The notes beneath the pieces were generated by a model. That model worked only from the letters and a program-made list of their open reading frames with translations. It was not told the DNA's origin and searched no databases. The position numbers were made by a program, and so were the translations under genes. From Planctomycetaceae bacterium (GTDB taxonomy: Bacteria > Planctomycetota > Phycisphaerae > UBA1845 > UTPLA1), in NCBI GenBank assembly GCA_006969385.1, contig CP030884.1, forward strand, positions 3,038,001 to 3,102,000: a DNA stretch of 64,000 bases, given 5' to 3'. Of this stretch, positions 17,963 to 27,960 are shown piece after piece (the stretch's first letter is position 1; each line of letters starts with the position of its first letter).

Positions 17963-18748
17963 GTGTCCATCGCCCGCTTACTCATCGATCCACCCTTGCC
18001 CGGCGCGCAAAACATGGCGCGCGACGAAGCTTTATTGGTCGGCTGCAACCATGTCGACACGTTTCCGGCGCTACGCTTCTATCGGTGGTCGCCCGCCACG
18101 ATTTCGTTGGGATACTTTCAAAGCATAGACGAATTTGAAACACTGCCGCCGCCCGCCGGCTTGCTCGATGTCGTGCGCCGCACGACCGGCGGCGGGGCGA
18201 TTCTGCACGATATGGACGTGACGTATTCGCTAACGCTGCCGATTTCACATTCGCTAGTGGCGGGCAGACCAAACGATCTATACACATTGGCACATCAAGC
18301 CATCATCGCCGCCGTGAGCGAACCCGCCCGGCAATTCGGCTGTGGAGAATCGTCGTGCGGCGCATCGCCTCATCGTGGACCGTTTTTCTGCTTCGCGCGC
18401 CGCCACGCGCTCGACGTCGTCATTCCAGATGATTCGGATGCATCCGGCACGCGCAAGCTCGCCGGTTCAGCCCAACGCCGCACGCCGACGGCCATTCTCC
18501 AGCACGGTTCGATCATGCTCGCCTCGCGATTCGATCAGCAGCCGTTGGCGAGTTGGGGGGAAATTTGCGGGCACGAGATCGACTTTGATACAGCAGTGAA
18601 GCAACTCGTTGAGACCTTTTCAGCATGCTTAAATTTCAAATTTGAAATTTCAACTTGGACAGAAGATGAACTCGCGCTGGCCGCTAAGTTCGAAGCGCGT
18701 TACGTCGGCGACGCATGGACGCGCGACCGCAACCGCGAGCCGCGTTAA
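17963..18748 (+). CDS. lipoate-protein ligase A family protein
   Basis: Biotin/lipoate A/B ligase-fold protein of 261 residues, GTG start. Diagnostic positions: NMARDEALL near the N-terminus, RFYRWSPATISLGYFQ, the ligand-binding RRTTGGGAILHDMDVTYSL, and the catalytic-lysine region RKLAGSAQRRTPTAILQHGS. It would attach lipoate or octanoate to carrier domains, or transfer octanoyl between them. The residues between about 115 and 150 are longer and Cys-containing (CGESSCG). No lipoyl-domain gene is adjacent, so substrate and direction of transfer remain open. Confidence 0.85.
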   Translation: MSIARLLIDPPLPGAQNMARDEALLVGCNHVDTFPALRFYRWSPATISLGYFQSIDEFETLPPPAGLLDVVRRTTGGGAILHDMDVTYSLTLPISHSLVAGRPNDLYTLAHQAIIAAVSEPARQFGCGESSCGASPHRGPFFCFARRHALDVVIPDDSDASGTRKLAGSAQRRTPTAILQHGSIMLASRFDQQPLASWGEICGHEIDFDTAVKQLVETFSACLNFKFEISTWTEDELALAAKFEARYVGDAWTRDRNREPR

Positions 18749-18965
18749 CGCTTCTCGACCACTTCACGAATGACTGCGCTCCCGGATGATTTGTCGATAT
18801 CCAACGGCTACTAGCCGGTGCCACAGCGCAGCCGTTGCTCTCAAACGCGAACTGGTCTCACAAATTGCTTGTGTGTTATAACGACGACGAATCGTCACAG
18901 TACGACGATTCTGGCGCTACTCTACTGGACCGTACGGCCAAATAAACGCGACCCCGCGTCGCAAC

Positions 18966-20588
18966 CTAACCGTCAATTTCAACCGCCAGCAGCGTAATAT
19001 CATCCGTCTGCGGTGCGTTGCGCGTGAACTGTTTGATCGACCGGCGCAGGCGTTCGACCATCTCGGCGGGGCTGTGCGATAGGTTGCTTTTAACCGCGTT
19101 GAGAAAGCGGTCTTCGGTGTAAGGTTCGCCTTTGTCGTTTTCCGCGTCGGGCACGCCGTCGGTATAGAACAGTAACGTGGTAGGCTGATCGGGTATCGCA
19201 ATCGTATGTTGTTTAAAGGTAACGTCGGACTCCACACCGATCGGTAAATCCGAATCGTCAATCGTGCCGTGCATAATAAAATCAGTTTTATTTGTAATCA
19301 CGATCGGCAGATGATGGCCCGCGTTGATATAGCGAAACTCGCGCGCTTCCAGATCGAGTAAACCAAAAATCGCCGTGACAAATCGATCGTCACCTGCGTT
19401 CGTGCAGATCAGTTCATTCAAACGGTCCACCACATCGGGCAAATCCGAATCTTCGTTGAGCGTAATGCGCACCGCCGCCTGCAGGTTGGCCATGAGCAGC
19501 GATGCGGGTACACCCTTGCCCGCAACATCGGCGATCACGATCACGATCTTGCCGTCTTCGCGCACAAAGAAGTCGTAATAATCGCCGGATATCTTCTGTC
19601 CCGGATCGTTCAACGCATCGATCTTTACGGTTTCGGTGCGCAGCGGTTCATCCGGAAACAAGCGCGTTTGAATTTGACGCGCCAGGCCCAGTTGCAATTC
19701 CACCCGCTCGCGCTGGCGTACTTCGTCGACCAAATGCACGGTGGCCAAACCCATCGCGCCCAAGCGCCCCAGCGCCGCGAAAAAGTCGATATCTTCGCGC
19801 GTATAGCCGCCTGTCGATGATACGCGATCGCCATAAATCACGCCGCGCACGCGCTGCAGGTATTCCATCGGCACGCACATGGCCGAACGGATGTTATTGG
19901 AGATGATGCTATGCGTCGGATCGAATTCACCATCTTCGGTGTCGTTGATCAGGATGCGCTCGGCATGGTGCAGCGTACGGTCGACGATGCTGCGGCTGAT
20001 CGTGAGTTCTTCGTCGTGCTTCACTGCCGCCCCGGCAACGTCCACCCATTCGAGGTTGGTCGATTCGCCGATACACACGGCAATGCCGGCGCGCTCGAAG
20101 CGCAACTGTTCGCGACAAACGCTTAGCAATTCGCGCAACAAATCGTCGCGATCCAGCCGCCCCGTCAAACGCTCATTCAGGTCGTACAACGTTTTGAGGC
20201 GTCGCTCGGAAAGTTCAAAGTCCTGGTTGGGTCGCCACGCGCTCGTCGCTCCGGTGACGGTAGCGGCGCGCGGGGATTGCGGGATGTTGGCCTCTGCGGT
20301 GTCATCGGAGACGAGCAACTTACACGTGCCGATGCCGATCATGTCGCCCGGTTTTACGCGAATCGACTCCACGCGTTGATCGTTCACCAGCACGCCGTTC
20401 TTGCTCTTCAGATCGGTAATCCAAAGGTGGCCCGCGTCGTCGCGATGAAATCGCGCATGTCGACGAGACGTAATCGCGTCCTCGAGGGCCAAATCACAGG
20501 TCGCGTCGCGCCCGACGATGACCTCGGGCTTGCCGAGGGGCACGCGGACGCGACGACCGTCGGAATACTGAATGGTAATGACTGCCAT
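18966..20588 (-). CDS. FHA-GAF-PP2C (SpoIIE-type) serine/threonine phosphatase
   Basis: Signalling phosphatase of 540 residues. FHA domain at about 22-92 (VIVGRDATCDLALED, SRRHARFHRD, SKNGVLVNDQRVES), which binds phosphothreonine peptides. GAF domain at about 150-310 (ELLSVCREQLRFERAGIAV). SpoIIE/PP2C domain at about 330-540 with metal-binding Asp residues in SGDYYDFFVREDGKIVIVIADVAGKG, later INAGHHLPIV and LLFYTDGVPDAEN. There is no membrane segment, so it is cytoplasmic. It is divergent from the PEGA gene across about 340 bases. In other bacteria such proteins control anti-sigma-antagonist switches; no partner is adjacent here. Confidence 0.93.
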   Translation of the reverse strand: MAVITIQYSDGRRVRVPLGKPEVIVGRDATCDLALEDAITSRRHARFHRDDAGHLWITDLKSKNGVLVNDQRVESIRVKPGDMIGIGTCKLLVSDDTAEANIPQSPRAATVTGATSAWRPNQDFELSERRLKTLYDLNERLTGRLDRDDLLRELLSVCREQLRFERAGIAVCIGESTNLEWVDVAGAAVKHDEELTISRSIVDRTLHHAERILINDTEDGEFDPTHSIISNNIRSAMCVPMEYLQRVRGVIYGDRVSSTGGYTREDIDFFAALGRLGAMGLATVHLVDEVRQRERVELQLGLARQIQTRLFPDEPLRTETVKIDALNDPGQKISGDYYDFFVREDGKIVIVIADVAGKGVPASLLMANLQAAVRITLNEDSDLPDVVDRLNELICTNAGDDRFVTAIFGLLDLEAREFRYINAGHHLPIVITNKTDFIMHGTIDDSDLPIGVESDVTFKQHTIAIPDQPTTLLFYTDGVPDAENDKGEPYTEDRFLNAVKSNLSHSPAEMVERLRRSIKQFTRNAPQTDDITLLAVEIDG

Positions 20589-20932
20589 TTATCGAATCGG
20601 GTTGCTTGAAAACCGGTTACACCACTCCCAGACTTGTCCATCCTAACGCGAGAGGCTGCGAAGTGGGTAGCGGTTCGTAAGTTGTTGTTTTTTATTGACT
20701 TATCGGTGTTTGTGTTTCGCGGTTCCGTACGGGCGGGCGGGAAACATCGCCGGTAATTCGGCAAAATTCGCCGATTGGAGGCTGTGAGAGGGGTAATCGT
20801 CGGTGTCACCTACAGTTATGGGACGGCATGCGACGATGAACCAAGGATACGGCCTTTTCGTGCGCTGCGAGCCTCGGGCTTTTGCGTCGGTTGATGGTCG
20901 AATTTACCCAGAATTGAAGGGCAGGGAGGCCC
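20589..20932. other. intergenic region between divergent FHA-PP2C and PEGA genes
   Basis: About 340 bases between divergently transcribed genes, holding both promoters. An AT-rich segment (20685-20720) is visible, as is a strong ribosome site (AGGGAGG) just before the PEGA gene start. I see no gene or repeat. Confidence 0.45.
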
Positions 20933-23191
20933 ATGGCGGCGATAGACCCACTAGTTTGCGAGCGTTGTCAGCGTCCGCTGGAATCGGATGACGCGATATC
21001 CGTGATCGAGGGCGTTTGCGGCCTCTGTCGTAACACGGCTCAGTCACTGGTGCAGCCGGTCCGCGCCGACCAAATCCTGTCCAAGACGCGTGGCCAATCC
21101 AGTTCCTTCCTCGACGACTTGCCGTCGCTCAACGCGCCGATTCAAGACAAGACGCCTTGGTTGGTTGACGACGCCGAAACCGATCGCGACGAACGCGTCG
21201 CGGCCGGCTCTTTCATCAATACGTTTGACGACTCGGCGGTCACGATCAGCGCAGACGACGACGAAGCGGCTTACATTCCCGGCGACGATGATGACGGCTA
21301 CGGATCTTACGTTGCGGACGACGCCGATGGCGATTACGAATCCGGTCGGCAGTATGACGAACCTTACCGCGTGCATCTCGATGATGCGGATGAGGTCGAA
21401 GAAAAATCCGCGCCACTAATTCCGCCCGGACCTTTCTCGGCGGCGAAGCGCCGCGCGGCGGCGCGCAATCCCGACCTCGATGCGATCTCTGAGATTTTTT
21501 CTCCCGAGAGTGTGCCCCCGTCAGAGTTACCGGCGCACGACGGTGATGACGACGAAGATGACTCCATCAGCCGCGTCGATATCCATCGCTTCAATCCGCC
21601 GCCGCCCAATAAAGCACCTGTTCATGGTGGCAAGCCATCGCGCCGTCGACATCGCAATCGAGCGATTCGCACTGGCGTGTTGCTAGGCACGACGCTTACG
21701 TTTGGTTTGGCGATATACGGTTTCGTGTTTAGCGATTGGCAAGACAAGATCGAACGCCTCATAGCGCGCGGTACGCCTACCACAACGACGGAGATTACCG
21801 CGCCCGCCATCGCAAGCGATACGCAGCTATTGGTGGACCCTGCGGGAGCGGAGATTTTCGTTGATGGACACAAGCTCGGCAGCGCCGATCGGCAGGGCCG
21901 GTTTGATCTAACGCCCGAAGACCTGACCAACGCGCGCGAAATCGAAGTTCGCGCCGCCGGCTTTCACACGGCCCAGCTTACGGTGGACGACATCACCGGC
22001 TCGCCGGAATCGGTCATTCGCTTGTTGCGCAAGCCGTTTAAGGTGGCCGTCGAATCGACGCCGCCCGGTGCGGACATTCTGGTCGATGGGCAACTGATCG
22101 GCCAAACGCCGGCCACGGTAACCATTGCCACCGAACAATCCAACGCCATTACTCTGCGCAAGCAAGGTTACGAAACGGTCGACCGCAACATTCCGATGCC
22201 GGCGGCGGGCGACGATCCGGTGCGGCTCGATGTGGCCTTGAACCGCACCGGCGTGATGCTGACGGTGTCGACGTTGCCGGTACCTGCCGAAGTGTGGGTG
22301 GACGGTCGTTTGCTGGGCATGACGCCCATCGAAGCAAAGCTGCCGGCGCTCTATCGCGGGCGCGAGGTCGAAGTGGTTGCACGAGCCGTTGGCTTTGACG
22401 ACACGCGCGCTCAGATCGAGATTCCGTTGCAGGGTGAGGAGATGGCTGCGACGGAATTGAAGCTCACGCGCACGATGGCGCGCGTTAACGTGCGTACCGA
22501 ACCGCCCGGCGGACGCGTGGTCGTTGCCGGTCGTGACTACGGGTTCGCGCCGACGATGATCGAGTTTGAGCCCTCGCAAACGGGACGATCAGTCGTGCTC
22601 GATGCGAGTAGCCGGGGTGAGTACTTCGGTCGGCGCAACATCGTCGTGCCGCCGCCCGGCGCGCCACGCGAGTTTGTCATCGATATGCAGCGCAGCGCTC
22701 AACGCGTGGTGTTCGTCGTAGCCGCCGATCGTGCGGCGGGTGCCGAACAATTCGTTTTGGTCGATGAGATGTCGCGTCTGATCGAAGACCTCGATTCGTC
22801 GCATCGCTTTGCCGTCGTGGCCGCGACCGATGAGGGCGTGGAAACCTGGCCCTACGAAGTGGCCTTCGAGAATGCCAGCGACGAACAGAAGATTCGCGCG
22901 TTCGACATGATTCGGTCGATTCGCGCTGCCGACGAGATTCCAGACGACAAGCTGCTTAATTCGGTCGCGCAGTTGGCGCCATCGGTCGTGTGGTTGTTTA
23001 CCACAGTCGAACTCGAACGCGACGCGCTGGAATCATTCTCGAGCATCTTCCCTAACGACAAGCAGGTGACCATCAATGTGGTCAAATCGCGTTCGTCGAA
23101 CGCGGATACGTGGCTCGGCGGCTTCGTCGCGCGGCACGGTGGGGCATTCAAGACGCTCGATACGGTGGCCGTCAGTGAAAGTTACGAATAA
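20933..23191 (+). CDS. PEGA-repeat membrane protein with N-terminal zinc ribbon
   Basis: Protein of 752 residues. An N-terminal CxxC...CxxC zinc ribbon (CERC...CGLC, residues 9-33) is followed by a long acidic, disordered region (to about 235), one membrane segment (about 245-267, TGVLLGTTLTFGLAIYGFVF), and four PEGA-like repeats at about 300-580 (AEIFVDGHKLG, ADILVDGQLIGQTP, AEVWVDGRLLGMTP, GRVVVAGRDYGFAP). The C-terminal domain (about 590-750, VVFVVAADRAAG...) is alpha/beta and somewhat like a VWA fold, but the metal-site residues are not evident. Cytoplasmic ribbon outside-in topology is inferred. It probably works at the cell envelope. Confidence 0.85.
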   Translation: MAAIDPLVCERCQRPLESDDAISVIEGVCGLCRNTAQSLVQPVRADQILSKTRGQSSSFLDDLPSLNAPIQDKTPWLVDDAETDRDERVAAGSFINTFDDSAVTISADDDEAAYIPGDDDDGYGSYVADDADGDYESGRQYDEPYRVHLDDADEVEEKSAPLIPPGPFSAAKRRAAARNPDLDAISEIFSPESVPPSELPAHDGDDDEDDSISRVDIHRFNPPPPNKAPVHGGKPSRRRHRNRAIRTGVLLGTTLTFGLAIYGFVFSDWQDKIERLIARGTPTTTTEITAPAIASDTQLLVDPAGAEIFVDGHKLGSADRQGRFDLTPEDLTNAREIEVRAAGFHTAQLTVDDITGSPESVIRLLRKPFKVAVESTPPGADILVDGQLIGQTPATVTIATEQSNAITLRKQGYETVDRNIPMPAAGDDPVRLDVALNRTGVMLTVSTLPVPAEVWVDGRLLGMTPIEAKLPALYRGREVEVVARAVGFDDTRAQIEIPLQGEEMAATELKLTRTMARVNVRTEPPGGRVVVAGRDYGFAPTMIEFEPSQTGRSVVLDASSRGEYFGRRNIVVPPPGAPREFVIDMQRSAQRVVFVVAADRAAGAEQFVLVDEMSRLIEDLDSSHRFAVVAATDEGVETWPYEVAFENASDEQKIRAFDMIRSIRAADEIPDDKLLNSVAQLAPSVVWLFTTVELERDALESFSSIFPNDKQVTINVVKSRSSNADTWLGGFVARHGGAFKTLDTVAVSESYE

Positions 23192-23247
23192 CAACGACCG
23201 CACCCAGCCGGGCCGCAACCATGCCGATGTGCTGATATAATCTCGGC

Positions 23248-23730
23248 ATGCCTACGATCAAAATCCTCGGCGTTCATCCGCTAGCCGCATCGGAAGAGAT
23301 TTGGGACCAATCCGTCACGCAGCGGCACGGTCTGATCGGGCTCGATTTGAATGTCGAGCGGCGCGAAACGGCCTATCACGAAGTCCGCGACGAATTGTCG
23401 CGCGTGGTGCTTTTTGAGTTGGTCGTCAAGGAGCGCGATCGCTCGATGTACATGGGCGATTTCGGTCAATCGATCAGCGGCGATAGCCTCGGCCCCAATG
23501 ATGAAGTTGCCTACGGTGAAGTTTTCCTCGGCCCCGCCGGCGATCGCATTGTGGCGAATTTTCTTGATGAGATTCGCGGCGACTTAGTCCGCGTCGCCTT
23601 CTTTTTGCACGACTTCAAACCCAACCGACCATTGCTCACGTCTTACGGCCCGGTTGAACCACCTCTACTAACGGCGATGCCGCCTCGTTTGCAACGTTTG
23701 GTGCCGTACACGCCGCCACCTCCGATGTAG
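23248..23730 (+). CDS. hypothetical protein
   Basis: Protein of 160 residues (MPTIKILGVHPLAASEEIWD...). No domain recognised and no signal peptide; it ends with a Pro-rich tail (PYTPPPPM). It lies 57 bases after the PEGA gene and 16 bases before the Cys-cluster gene on the same strand, so the three may form one operon. The length and reading frame look genuine and the codon pattern matches its neighbours. Confidence 0.6.
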   Translation: MPTIKILGVHPLAASEEIWDQSVTQRHGLIGLDLNVERRETAYHEVRDELSRVVLFELVVKERDRSMYMGDFGQSISGDSLGPNDEVAYGEVFLGPAGDRIVANFLDEIRGDLVRVAFFLHDFKPNRPLLTSYGPVEPPLLTAMPPRLQRLVPYTPPPPM

Positions 23731-23745
23731 GCGGAGGCCGATCTC

Positions 23746-25026
23746 ATGCGCTTAGCCATTGTCGTTCCCGATATTCGACAGCAGCAATATAGCTGCCACG
23801 GCTGCACCAATTGCTGCCGCGAATTGGTTGTGCATCTGACGGATGCGGATCGCAAGAAAATTGATCAAGCCGGTTGGGCGCAGCGTTTGGGCGCGGAGCC
23901 GTACGTGAAGTTGCACGGCGGCTACGTGTTGAATCACGCGGACGATGGGGCGTGCGTTTTCTTAACGGCGGCGGGGCGTTGTCGCATTCACGAAGAGATC
24001 GGCGGCACGGAAAAACCCATCGCCTGTCAGTTGTTCCCGTTTACGTTGGAACGCGAGGGTCCGAACGTGCGCGCCGGCCTTCGCTTCGATTGCCCGACCG
24101 TCACGCGCAACGACGGCGCGCCGTTACCGAGTCATCGCAAGGATCTCGAACGGTTAGCCACTGCCTTACACGACGCGCTGCCGGGTGCCTTGCGCGAGTC
24201 ACCCGAACATGTAGCGCTAACGAAGGATATTAAGATATCGCCGGACACGGCCGATGCGCTGGTGGCGGCGTTGGATCGATTGATCGCGCGACGTTCGTTG
24301 AGTCTCCCCGCGCGGTTGTTAGCGCTTTGCGAATTGATCGGTCATTTGCAGGGCGCGCGGCTGAACAATCTCGATCAAACACAACTGAGCGAACTCGTCA
24401 CGATGTTGGCGCACGATCTGGCCGAGCGCAGTGCGGAATTGTCGTCACCGCCGGAACCCAAGTCACGCTGGTTAAAGATGCTGCGGCAATCGGCCTTTGC
24501 CCATGCCGAATACGCGACCTTCGAGCAAGCCGTGATTACGGCGCGACCGTCCTTGGGGTATCGATGGGCGCAACTCAAACGGGCATTGCGCATGGGGAAC
24601 GGTCGCGGCGCTATTCCGGATTTATCGTGCGGCGCGGGCAAGGGCACGTTCGAGCAATTGCGGGCGATGACTGCCGACATTGAGCGCGACGACCGCGCGC
24701 AGGTCGATCAACTTATGACGCGTTACTTGCAAGCGCGCATCACCAATCGCGGTGGGTTCGGACGCGCGTATTACAGTTGGCCTATGTTGCCCGGTTTGCA
24801 CGCGACCATGTTGGCGGTCGCGTTGGTCGGTTGGTTCGCACGCTGGTCGGCGCTGCGGGCGGGCAAATCGGCTTTCGGTTTAGAGGACGTGCAGGCGGGA
24901 TTACAAATTGTCGATCGGGCGGCGGGGCGAGCGCCCGAACTGGGGGCACGCACGGCGGAACTGCGCATCGGATATCTCGCGGGTGAACAAGCGCTGGCGT
25001 CGTTGGTTAGTGCGTATTCGGTGTAG
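23746..25026 (+). CDS. YkgJ-family Cys-cluster protein (FliB-like)
   Basis: Protein of 426 residues. The N-terminal third carries the Cys cluster of the YkgJ/FliB family, thought to bind zinc or an iron-sulfur cluster: YSCHGCTNCCREL, then GACVFLTAAGRCRIHE and ACQLFPFTLE. The rest is helical and lacks a second known domain. Related proteins include the flagellin lysine methylase FliB, but no flagellar genes are here, so function is open. A ribosome site (GGAGG) precedes the ATG. Confidence 0.8.
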   Translation: MRLAIVVPDIRQQQYSCHGCTNCCRELVVHLTDADRKKIDQAGWAQRLGAEPYVKLHGGYVLNHADDGACVFLTAAGRCRIHEEIGGTEKPIACQLFPFTLEREGPNVRAGLRFDCPTVTRNDGAPLPSHRKDLERLATALHDALPGALRESPEHVALTKDIKISPDTADALVAALDRLIARRSLSLPARLLALCELIGHLQGARLNNLDQTQLSELVTMLAHDLAERSAELSSPPEPKSRWLKMLRQSAFAHAEYATFEQAVITARPSLGYRWAQLKRALRMGNGRGAIPDLSCGAGKGTFEQLRAMTADIERDDRAQVDQLMTRYLQARITNRGGFGRAYYSWPMLPGLHATMLAVALVGWFARWSALRAGKSAFGLEDVQAGLQIVDRAAGRAPELGARTAELRIGYLAGEQALASLVSAYSV

Positions 25027-25162
25027 GTCGATTGACGTTTTGCTGTGGCTCAGCCTTAAACTGTTCACGCCACAGCGCGAGAAATCTAAACGATCTGGCT
25101 GTGCGCTAACGTAACGCGAAGCGCGTCACCTTTATTCCTGTTTAGAGACTGTAGAAATAAAA

Positions 25163-25196
25163 CGGGCGTGCCCATTCAATCTAATCGGCACGCCCG
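25163..25196 (-). terminator. rho-independent terminator downstream of etfA
   Basis: A perfect 10-bp stem (CGGGCGTGCC / GGCACGCCCG) with a 14-nt loop. On the minus strand it is followed by TTTTATTTCT. It lies about 30 bases past the stop of the etfA-like gene. Confidence 0.85.
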
Positions 25197-25224
25197 TGAA
25201 GTTTCATAGCAATCGGCTAAGCAA

Positions 25225-26214
25225 TCAGCTTGCTTTCGCGGCCTTCACTTCTTCGGTAATTGCGGGTACCAACTCAAACAAGTCACCCACAATACCGTAG
25301 TCGGCAACATTGAAAATCGGCGCTTCCGGGTCGGTGTTGATCGCAACGATGCGGCGGCTGCCGCGCATGCCGGCCAAGTGCTGAATCGCGCCACTCACGC
25401 CGCACGCCATGTATAACTGCGGCGTTACGGTCTTGCCTGTTAATCCAACTTGGCGGCTGTGCGGTTGATAACCGGCGTCACAAGCCGCGCGGCTGGCACC
25501 GACGGCACCGTCCAATGCATGGGCCAAGTCATAAATGATTTTGAAGTTCTCTTCGCTCTTCAAGCTGCGACCACCCGTCACGACGATCGCGGCTTCGGTG
25601 ACGTCTTTCTCATCGCCGCCGGTCTTGGCGATCTCTTTGGTGACGGAGCGACCGTCGTTGGCACCGGCTTCGAACGCGACATCGACACGCTCGGCGGAGG
25701 CGTCGCCTTCGGTCGGCGCGGCAAAGGTGTTGGGTCGCACGGACGCCATTTGGCGTTTGCCGGCGTTGAACTTCACATGATTGAAGGCCTTGCCGTTGAA
25801 AATTGGGCGGGCCGCACCCAGCGCGCCGGCGTCGTCGAGGGTGAATTCGGTACAGTCGGTGGCGAGACCGGCATCGACGCGAATGGCCGCGCGCGGGCTG
25901 AGATCGCGACCCATGAAGGAGGCGGCCATTAGGATGATTTGCGGATCGGCCTTGTCGATTTGGGCGGCGAGCGCGCGAGCGTAGAGCGGAGCGTTGTATT
26001 TGGCCAACGCATCGGCGTCGGTGAGGTAGATCGCGGCCGCACCGAGTTTGGCGAGCTTATCCGCGACGGGGGCGAGCCCACTGCCGATGAGCCCTGCGAC
26101 AACCTTGCCGCCGGTTTTGTCGGCCAGTTCCTTGGCCGCTGTTAGGCTTTGCAGTGCGGCGGGCAGGAATTCACCGTCGCGTTGTTCGACGAAAACGAAG
26201 ATATCTTTGGTCAT
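25225..26214 (-). CDS. etfA: electron transfer flavoprotein subunit alpha
   Basis: ETF alpha subunit of 329 residues, which carries FAD and passes electrons from acyl-CoA or other dehydrogenases to the quinone pool. The N-terminal domain begins KDIFVFVEQRDGEFLPAALQ. The C-terminal FAD domain shows the family signature: VGASRAACDAGYQPHSRQVG, then KTVTPQLYMACGVSGAIQHL, SRRIVAINTDPEAPIFNVAD and YGIVGDLFELVPAI. It is complete. The partner etfB, usually adjacent, is not in the window: the gene upstream is a nucleoside transporter. A terminator follows directly. Confidence 0.95.
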   Translation of the reverse strand: MTKDIFVFVEQRDGEFLPAALQSLTAAKELADKTGGKVVAGLIGSGLAPVADKLAKLGAAAIYLTDADALAKYNAPLYARALAAQIDKADPQIILMAASFMGRDLSPRAAIRVDAGLATDCTEFTLDDAGALGAARPIFNGKAFNHVKFNAGKRQMASVRPNTFAAPTEGDASAERVDVAFEAGANDGRSVTKEIAKTGGDEKDVTEAAIVVTGGRSLKSEENFKIIYDLAHALDGAVGASRAACDAGYQPHSRQVGLTGKTVTPQLYMACGVSGAIQHLAGMRGSRRIVAINTDPEAPIFNVADYGIVGDLFELVPAITEEVKAAKAS

Positions 26215-26640
26215 GGGATCACCCCTTTTTCCACGCGATGTTGACGCACAGATGCCAAATTCAATTAAGAAACATGGGAATTTAGCACGAAGGGGCGGAT
26301 TCGGCCAATCGGCGGCTTTATCTCGTTAGCAGGGGTGATCGCGTCGTGTGACGTATTCGTCAGCCCAAGCCGGCGCACGGTTGTTTAGCGCGATACCATT
26401 CTGTCGCATGCGGGTGCCCCTGCCCCTCTGGGGCTGGGGGACAATCCGAGCCGCGCCCGTTAGGAAGCGGTGGGCATGTGGACTGGCGGGGTGCTAACTA
26501 CGCAAATACGAAACTTCGGACATTTCGGCACGCACAAAACCCACGTCGTTGGCGAGTTGCTAACCGTGCGCCGCTTATTGACCGTGACCGCTTCCTTACG
26601 GGCGCGGCTCTGACTGGCGCGGCTCCGATCGAAGCGAAAC
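26215..26640. other. gene-free stretch with one copy of a dispersed GC-rich repeat
   Basis: No gene seen in these 426 bases. At 26408-26440 there is an inverted copy of the repeat found twice between xseA and xseB (GGTGCCCCTGCCCC...GGGGGAC). A short GCGCGGCTC motif repeats near 26600-26625. The left part presumably holds the etfA promoter. Confidence 0.5.
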
Positions 26641-27960
26641 CTAGATCAAAATCCCCGCGATCGTGGCCGTCATCCAGCAGGCCATGGCACCGCCGATCAT
26701 GGCGCGGGGGCCGAGCTGCGCGACTTCAGCGCGACGCGTGGGCGCGAGTTTGCCGATGCCGCCGATTTGAATACCGATAGAGCTGAAGTTGGCGAAGCCG
26801 CACATGGCGTAGGCCGCAATGATACCGGAGCGGGTCGACACCTGATCGGCCTTGATCATCTCGGCCAGTTCCTGATAGGCGATAAATTCGTTGACGGCGA
26901 TACCCTTACCGATCAGCGCGGCGACGTTGCGCACATCACCGCCTTCGATGCCGATGACCCAGGCGACGGGGTAGAAGATCAGCCCCAGGATGCCGCCGAT
27001 AGAAAGTTCCTTCATGCCCATTGCCGTTACGACTGGTTCAATCCAAGAGAGCGAGCCGAACCATCGCAAGGCCGAGTCCACCAAAAACACCAACGCCACG
27101 AAGACCAGCAGCATCGTCAACACGTTAAAGGCGAGATGCATGCCCTGCGTCGCGCCTTCGGCGATCACGTCGAGAAAGTTTTTCGATTGAAACGTGCTTT
27201 CGACGGCGCGGGCTTCTTCGTCGGGCAGTTCTTCATCGGGCGGAATCATGATCTTGGCGACCACAAACGCGCCGGGGGCGGACATCACACACGCGGCCAA
27301 CAAATGCCGCGTCATACCACCCGGTTGGCCGGTGCCCAAGTCGATATCGCTCAGGATCGCGACATAGCTGCCTAACACACCTGCGGCTACCGTCGCGAAG
27401 CCGCCCGTCATCAGCGCCATCAATTCCGAGCGTGTCATCTTGGGGATGTACGGTGCTACGAGTAGCGGCGCTTCGGTTTGACCGAGGAAGATGTTGGCGG
27501 CGCCGGCCAAACTCTCGGCGCCGGTTACGCCCATGCTTTTGCGCATGATCCAGGCCATCAGCGTGACGATGCGTTGCAAAATACCGAAGTAGTAACCAAT
27601 CGCCGAAAGCGTCGAGACCAATACGATGGTGGAAAATATGATGACGGCAACGTTGTTTGCCCAGTCAACTTGATTGTCCGGCGCGACGAGCATGTTGAAC
27701 AAAAAGTTCGACCCCGCCTTCGCGGCTTTTAGTGCCGTGTCGACGATGCTGCCAAGGAAATCGAACGTCTTTTCACCGACCGACGTCTTGAGAATAAACA
27801 GCGCCAAGAGCCATTGCAGCCCCAAACCACCAACCACAATCTTCCACGGGAAGCGCTTGCGATTTGAAGAAACGGCCAGCGAAATCAGAATGAGCAGACC
27901 GATACCGAGGAGCCCGCGACCGATGTGTTGGAGATGCTCGGCTTCGAGGAACGCCAGCAT
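26641..27960 (-). CDS. nupC: concentrative nucleoside transporter, NupC family
   Basis: Inner-membrane nucleoside/cation symporter of 439 residues with about 8-10 hydrophobic segments. Family regions: FSTIVLVSTLSAIGYYFGIL, SLAGAANIFLGQTEAPLLV (substrate site), ELMALMTGGFATVAAGVLGS, MGMKELSIGGILGLIFYPVA, and ANFSSIGIQIGGIGKLAP near the C-terminus. Its ATG overlaps the thymidine kinase stop (TAATG), so uptake and phosphorylation of nucleosides are translationally linked. Confidence 0.95.
   Translation of the reverse strand: MLAFLEAEHLQHIGRGLLGIGLLILISLAVSSNRKRFPWKIVVGGLGLQWLLALFILKTSVGEKTFDFLGSIVDTALKAAKAGSNFLFNMLVAPDNQVDWANNVAVIIFSTIVLVSTLSAIGYYFGILQRIVTLMAWIMRKSMGVTGAESLAGAANIFLGQTEAPLLVAPYIPKMTRSELMALMTGGFATVAAGVLGSYVAILSDIDLGTGQPGGMTRHLLAACVMSAPGAFVVAKIMIPPDEELPDEEARAVESTFQSKNFLDVIAEGATQGMHLAFNVLTMLLVFVALVFLVDSALRWFGSLSWIEPVVTAMGMKELSIGGILGLIFYPVAWVIGIEGGDVRNVAALIGKGIAVNEFIAYQELAEMIKADQVSTRSGIIAAYAMCGFANFSSIGIQIGGIGKLAPTRRAEVAQLGPRAMIGGAMACWMTATIAGILI

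Noticed and set aside
21908..22579. 223-residue minus-strand frame within the PEGA gene
   Set aside because: His/Arg-rich shadow of the PEGA repeats, without a family signature.
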